Below are positions 56,083-59,195 of a stretch of DNA of 59,195 nucleotides, one piece after another (the first letter of the stretch is position 1; each line of letters begins with the position of its first letter). The stretch spans positions 1 to 59,195 of the forward strand of contig LBRX01000003.1 of assembly GCA_000991645.1 (NCBI GenBank), in the 5' to 3' direction. The translations under genes and the position numbers were made by a program. The notes below the pieces were generated by a model. That model saw only the letters and a list, made by a program, of their open reading frames with translations, ran no database searches and had not been told where the DNA came from. This stretch comes from Candidatus Moranbacteria bacterium GW2011_GWE2_36_40. GTDB lineage: Bacteria > Patescibacteriota > Minisyncoccia > Moranbacterales > GWC2-37-73.

Positions 56083-56310
56083 ATGAAAAAAAGGAAGCAA
56101 ATGCCACCATCCGTAGCAACTCGAATGATTTTGAGAGAAGAAGAAGAAAGCAGCAAAAAACCAACTCCTGGATTCAGTGATTTTGTAAGAAACAAGCATG
56201 ATGACTCTCCCAATCTTTCCAATTTACCGAAAGATCCCGCTAAAGCTCGAGCTTACGCCTGTTCTGAACTAAAGCCAAAACCAAATCCTCCGCCAGAATA
56301 TAATTTTTAG
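56083..56310 (+). CDS. Small proline/lysine-rich orphan protein, 75 aa
   Basis: No recognised family; probably disordered (KKRKQMPPSVATRM; ELKPKPNPPPEYNF). It has an SD in the leader word CAGGAGCCTTATC, close to that of the 14968 gene, and its own terminator. A TTGACA lies at 55951 but with only a weak -10. GCTAACAAGTTAGC (56038-56051) is a palindrome in the leader. Coding potential is supported mainly by the SD and terminator. Confidence 0.5.
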   Translation: MKKRKQMPPSVATRMILREEEESSKKPTPGFSDFVRNKHDDSPNLSNLPKDPAKARAYACSELKPKPNPPPEYNF

Positions 56311-56325
56311 AAAAAGTTGCTTTTA

Positions 56326-56358
56326 AAAAAAATCCCGCCGAAATCGACGGGATTTTTA
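56326..56358 (+). terminator. Terminator, shared by convergent genes
   Basis: AAAATCCCG-CCGAAATCGA-CGGGATTTTT; lies between the 56083 gene and trxB and has T-runs on both strands. Confidence 0.85.
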
Positions 56359-56380
56359 ATATTAAAAATATACAGCAACT

Positions 56381-57301
56381 TTATTTCTTCAAAAACTCCT
56401 GGATACTGTGGGCGGCGATGGCGCCTTCAGCAGCAGCAGTAATGATTTGTTTGAATTTATCAGAGCCGGTTGTGATGTCGCCAGCTGCCCAAATTCCCTT
56501 TTTACTGGTTCGACCGGATGGATCAATTTTAACATAGCCCTGTTCATCGAGTTCTATTCCCATTTTTTTAACCAAATCAACATTGGGGTCAGAGCCAATT
56601 TCCGCAAAAACTCCATCGACTTTCAAAATTTCACTATTTTTATAGGGATTATCCAAGATTAATTCTTCCACTTTTTGCCCACCTCTAATTTCTTTGATGT
56701 TTGTCATAAAAACACTTTCTATTTTTGAGTTTTTTGAAATCGATTCTGCCCAAAAAGTTTCGCATCTGAGTTTTTCACCTCGATAAATCAAATATACCTT
56801 TTCAGCAATATCGCCCAGATACACAGCAGCTCCAGCAGCGCTGTCATTTCCTCCAACCACTGCCACAGTTTTCCCGCGATAAAAAAATCCATCACAAGTT
56901 GCGCAATATGAAACACCTTTGCCTACAAATTCTTTTTCGCCAGGAACGCCAAGATGACGATGTTTTGTTCCCATGGCAAATAAGATTGTTTTGGCCTGTA
57001 TTTTTTGACCATTACTCAAAAACAAAACATATCCATCCTCTTTTTGCTCAATATCATCAACCAATGTAGTCATGATTTCAGCTTTTTCATAGGCCGCAGC
57101 ATGAGATTCAGCCCTTTGTGCAAATTCATAACCAGAAATTTTCTCGGTTCCAAGCCAATTGCCAATCTCGTGAGTTTGAGTTGTAAGTCCACCTGAAATT
57201 CCACCAATCACAACATTAGAAATTCCATAACGCGAAGCATACACTGAAGCAGAAAGCCCAGCAGGACCAGCACCAACAATAGCAAGATCGTATACCACCA
57301 T
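56381..57301 (-). CDS. trxB: Thioredoxin reductase
   Basis: NADPH-dependent flavoenzyme. YDLAIVGAGPAGLSASVYAS (about 4-23) is the FAD GxGxxG motif. GVSYCATCDGFFYRGKTVAV holds the redox CxxC (CATC, about 133-136) and leads to the NADPH-binding GGNDSAAGAA. GIWAAGDITTG (about 270) is the second FAD signature. 306 aa is normal. Same strand as trxA upstream; a family A repeat separates them. Confidence 0.95.
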   Translation of the reverse strand: MVVYDLAIVGAGPAGLSASVYASRYGISNVVIGGISGGLTTQTHEIGNWLGTEKISGYEFAQRAESHAAAYEKAEIMTTLVDDIEQKEDGYVLFLSNGQKIQAKTILFAMGTKHRHLGVPGEKEFVGKGVSYCATCDGFFYRGKTVAVVGGNDSAAGAAVYLGDIAEKVYLIYRGEKLRCETFWAESISKNSKIESVFMTNIKEIRGGQKVEELILDNPYKNSEILKVDGVFAEIGSDPNVDLVKKMGIELDEQGYVKIDPSGRTSKKGIWAAGDITTGSDKFKQIITAAAEGAIAAHSIQEFLKK

Positions 57302-57304
57302 AAT

Positions 57305-57437
57305 TTTTAATTTCCAATTTTGAATTTTGAATGAATTCCTGCCTGCCAGAGGCAGGTTTAATGATTCAATTTTTTAATGTTTGAAACATTATGTCATTCA
57401 GATTTGATTCGAAATTCGAAATTCAGAATTCAAAATT
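57305..57437. repeat. Interspersed repeat family A, copy 2
   Basis: TTTTTTAATGTTTGAAACAT, TATGTCATTCAGATTTGATT and CGAAATTCGAAATTCAGAAT match 13610-13717 almost base for base; a CCTGCC-AGA-GGCAGG palindrome (57341-57355) is inserted in this copy only. Confidence 0.8.
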
Positions 57438-57767
57438 TTATAATAACACCTCAATTTCTCCTTTTAACTTTTCTTTTGGATTAAAACCAATAATTTCACG
57501 AATTATTTTGCCATCCTTAAATATTTTCATATTAGGAATACTTTGTATTTGGTATTGCATGGCTAATGCCTGATGATCAACACTTTCAACGTCAAGCTTA
57601 GTAATCTTCACTTTGTCTCCAAATTCTTCAGCCAATTCATCCAAGATTGGTGCCATCATTTTGCATGGCCCACACCAAGGCGCCCAAAAATCAACCAACA
57701 CAATTTGTTTTGATTCTAAAACTTCCTCTTTAAAATTTTTATCTGTCAATTCAATTACTTTACTCAT
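57438..57767 (-). CDS. trxA: Thioredoxin
   Basis: 109 aa: FKEEVLESKQIVLVDFWAPW followed by CGPCK, the WCGPC active site (about residues 31-35), PILDELAEEF, KLDVE and SIPNMKIFKDGK with the cis-Pro. Cytoplasmic disulfide reductant, served by TrxB downstream. It follows the CsoR-like gene on the same strand (39-nt gap). Confidence 0.97.
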   Translation of the reverse strand: MSKVIELTDKNFKEEVLESKQIVLVDFWAPWCGPCKMMAPILDELAEEFGDKVKITKLDVESVDHQALAMQYQIQSIPNMKIFKDGKIIREIIGFNPKEKLKGEIEVLL

Positions 57768-57806
57768 AAGTTTTATTTTTTAATTTATTACTATTGAAAA
57801 ATAATA

Positions 57807-58070
57807 TCAACTCTTGGCTGACATTTTGAATAATGATTTCAAATATTTTTCATCAATTTTTTTCTTTCCTTCAAACTTGCAGACAAAATCATTTTTAAGC
57901 ATCTCAATTCCAAGCATTGAAACAGCTTCCCTGATTGCTGTGATCTGAGTGATAACATCGATGCAATCCTTTTTTTCCTCAACCATCTTGCGCACACCTC
58001 TAAGCTGACCTTCGATACGTGAAATTCTATTTACAATTTTTTCGGCAGCTTCTTTTTCTTGTTTTGCCAT
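57807..58070 (-). CDS. CsoR/CstR-family transcriptional repressor, 87 aa
   Basis: All-helical DUF156 repressor: RISRIEGQLRGVRKMVEEKK then DCIDVITQITAIREAV. Cys36 and Cys64 are present, while the copper-ligand His of CsoR (four residues before the second Cys) is Asn60. A two-Cys site without that His is typical of the persulfide sensor CstR rather than copper-sensing CsoR. An operator-like palindrome (58318-58336) precedes the upstream gene DUF2892. Neighbouring trxA and trxB fit a reactive-sulfur or redox response, which is inference. Confidence 0.85.
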   Translation of the reverse strand: MAKQEKEAAEKIVNRISRIEGQLRGVRKMVEEKKDCIDVITQITAIREAVSMLGIEMLKNDFVCKFEGKKKIDEKYLKSLFKMSAKS

Positions 58071-58093
58071 ATTAAAAATGTTTTTGATTAAAA

Positions 58094-58291
58094 TTATTTT
58101 TTATTATTTGTGCTTATATCAAAAAATTTATACAAAAAACAAAAACTGGTTACCACAGAAATGGACAGGGCCAATGCAAGCACATACAAAGCAAGCCTCA
58201 AAAAACCATCTGCATACAAACTTCCAATTACCAAGAAAACAAGGACAAAAATAACACGAACAGATTTATCCAGAATGCCTACATTTTTCAT
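58094..58291 (-). CDS. DUF2892-like small membrane protein, 65 aa
   Basis: MKNVGILDKSVRVIFVLVFL is the start pattern of DUF2892 (NVGxxDRxxR); two membrane helices (about 11-27 and 30-50) follow, with Cys in TSFCFLYKFF matching the family's conserved CPxY-like position. In other bacteria this module is fused or linked to rhodanese and sulfur-transfer proteins. First gene after the operator, 23 nt before the CsoR-like gene. Confidence 0.75.
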   Translation of the reverse strand: MKNVGILDKSVRVIFVLVFLVIGSLYADGFLRLALYVLALALSISVVTSFCFLYKFFDISTNNKK

Positions 58292-58307
58292 ATATTTTTA
58301 TATAAGA

Positions 58308-58336
58308 ATTATAAATACATACCCTCCAGGGGTATG
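58308..58336 (-). promoter_or_regulatory. CsoR/CstR-type operator and -10 box
   Basis: CATACCCTCCAGGGGTATG (58318-58336) is an inverted repeat of the TACCC...GGGTA type bound by CsoR/CstR proteins. TATAAT on the minus strand is at 58308-58313, so the operator covers the spacer and -35 region of the DUF2892 gene. Confidence 0.75.
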
Positions 58337-58342
58337 TTATCA

Positions 58343-59158
58343 TCACTCCTGCAATGCGTCAAGTGGTTTGAAAAAGGCGCACTTTTTTCCAACAAACAAA
58401 ATATTTCTACCATCAATAACTTCACATTTTTCCATTCTAAACCCCGCATTTTCAAAAAGTTTTTTTAGTTCTCTTTTTGTGAAAGCTCGGTGAAATCGCT
58501 GAATTTTTTCACCCTCATTATTTGTAAAAGATATATAACAATCATTCCAATCCAACACACTTTTCCCTTTCAATTTGCTAAGCCAATTATGCAAAATATT
58601 TTTAAAATATTTTTTTTGCTTGCCTCGTCGAATCCACCAGCTGGCGGAGAAGGCGGGCCATAGATACCAAACTGTCACCACAATGTACCCACCATCTTTC
58701 ATGGTTCGATAAAGCTCTTTGGCCACATCTTGGCGATATTTTTTTGAGGGAAAATGATGAAAAACAGCAATACTATAGATGGTATTGAAAAATCCGTCTT
58801 CAGATGGTAGACTTGTTTGACTAGGATTTATTTTGGCAAAGCATGGCCCGACGGAGTCCGACTCCGAATCGGAGTCGGACTCCGTAACTTCTACGACTTG
58901 ATACTTATTTTTGGCAATTTCAACCAATTTTTCCGAAACATCCAAGCCCCAATAATTAATATTTTTAGAATTAAGCAATTCCAAAAGGCGACCATTACCA
59001 CAACCATAATCCAAAACATTATCATTTTCGTGCGTATAATCTCTTATAAACTCCAAGCCACGCCAAAAATGTTTCCTGGTCTCAGAAAATTTCTTGGAAA
59101 TCAGATCATAACCTGCCTCCGTCTCAGTCAATATTTTATTTGCAGTTTCATTGTTCAT
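58343..59158 (-). CDS. Class I SAM methyltransferase, Trm9-like, 271 aa
   Basis: NVLDYGCGNGRLLELL (about 47-62) is the SAM-binding motif I; YWGLDVSEKLVEIA motif II; IYSIAVFHHFPSKKYRQDVA then ELYRTMKDGGYIVVTVWYLW resemble Trm9/ALKBH8-type tRNA wobble uridine methyltransferases. Residues 93-102 (ESDSDSESDS) come from a 35-nt perfect palindrome (58851-58885) read in frame between motifs II and IV. Substrate not certain. Ends just before the operator of the DUF2892 operon. No SD. Confidence 0.75.
   Translation of the reverse strand: MNNETANKILTETEAGYDLISKKFSETRKHFWRGLEFIRDYTHENDNVLDYGCGNGRLLELLNSKNINYWGLDVSEKLVEIAKNKYQVVEVTESDSDSESDSVGPCFAKINPSQTSLPSEDGFFNTIYSIAVFHHFPSKKYRQDVAKELYRTMKDGGYIVVTVWYLWPAFSASWWIRRGKQKKYFKNILHNWLSKLKGKSVLDWNDCYISFTNNEGEKIQRFHRAFTKRELKKLFENAGFRMEKCEVIDGRNILFVGKKCAFFKPLDALQE
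58851..58885. repeat. 35-nt palindrome inside the methyltransferase gene
   Basis: Perfect 17-nt arms ACGGAGTCCGACTCCGA and mirror around one A. Each arm itself repeats GGAGTC/GACTCC. It encodes an acidic Ser/Asp/Glu insert. Confidence 0.85.
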
Positions 59159-59195
59159 ATTATAAATAAATTTCCAATTTTTTATTTTGAATTTT

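Overview
The window is AT-rich bacterial chromosome read with the standard code (TGA acts as a stop). It looks like a Candidate Phyla Radiation genome (Patescibacteria, probably a Parcubacteria or Moranbacteria-like lineage). That is inferred from gene content and spacer style; no database search was possible. The signs are compact housekeeping genes mostly without Shine-Dalgarno (SD) sites, spacers made of short reiterated words, a threonyl-tRNA synthetase without a TGS domain, two S23/IVP four-helix-bundle genes, and two diversity-generating retroelements (DGRs). MurA, MurD, MreB and an FtsQ-like protein indicate a walled cell.

Layout: 186-7369 (- strand) holds large coiled-coil and membrane proteins of unknown role. 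7651-11086 encodes two GT-C type membrane glycosyltransferases. 11165-17780 carries a membrane protein, an FtsQ-like protein, HolB, two GT4 glycosyltransferases, a small orphan protein and MreB. 18082-20318 holds MazG-like, NUDIX and MurA genes. DGR1 occupies 20462-23306. 23435-29695 has MurD, an IVP protein, a D-aminoacylase-like amidohydrolase, RNase III, NusB, L32 and RNase HII. DnaE is at 29980-33522, followed by DGR2 at 33632-36628. A T-box-like leader, a second IVP gene and thrS follow, then MiaB, a degenerate receiver protein, MiaA and GatB. 44445-51751 is a nucleotide block: CYTH protein, dUTPase, DHFR, ThyA, three HIT-superfamily proteins, a dCMP deaminase-like enzyme, a nucleotidyltransferase and a P-loop kinase. 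Next come a lipoprotein, the rplA-rplK-nusG-secE group, tRNA-Ala and tRNA-Ile, TrxB, TrxA, a CsoR/CstR-like repressor with its operator, and a Trm9-like methyltransferase.

The main result is the pair of DGRs. Both have the same plan: target gene with variable repeat (VR), template repeat (TR), Avd on the opposite strand, and RT head-to-head with Avd. TR1 and VR1 differ at 17 of 123 positions, all at template adenines. TR2 and VR2 differ at 6 template adenines plus one silent C-to-T. Both RT genes are broken once at a mononucleotide run (T7 in RT1, G7 in RT2), and a C9 run lies where RT1 and Avd1 meet. This could be decay, sequencing error or phase-variable control. The cassettes also share a 34-nt palindrome.

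A second pattern is two gene styles. Housekeeping genes are SD-less and miaA looks nearly leaderless. A set of orphan or accessory genes, including both DGR targets, have consensus promoters, strong SD sites, their own terminators and, in four cases, a 17-20 nt inverted repeat close to +1. Interspersed repeats are common and several lie in frame inside genes, usually at domain linkers.
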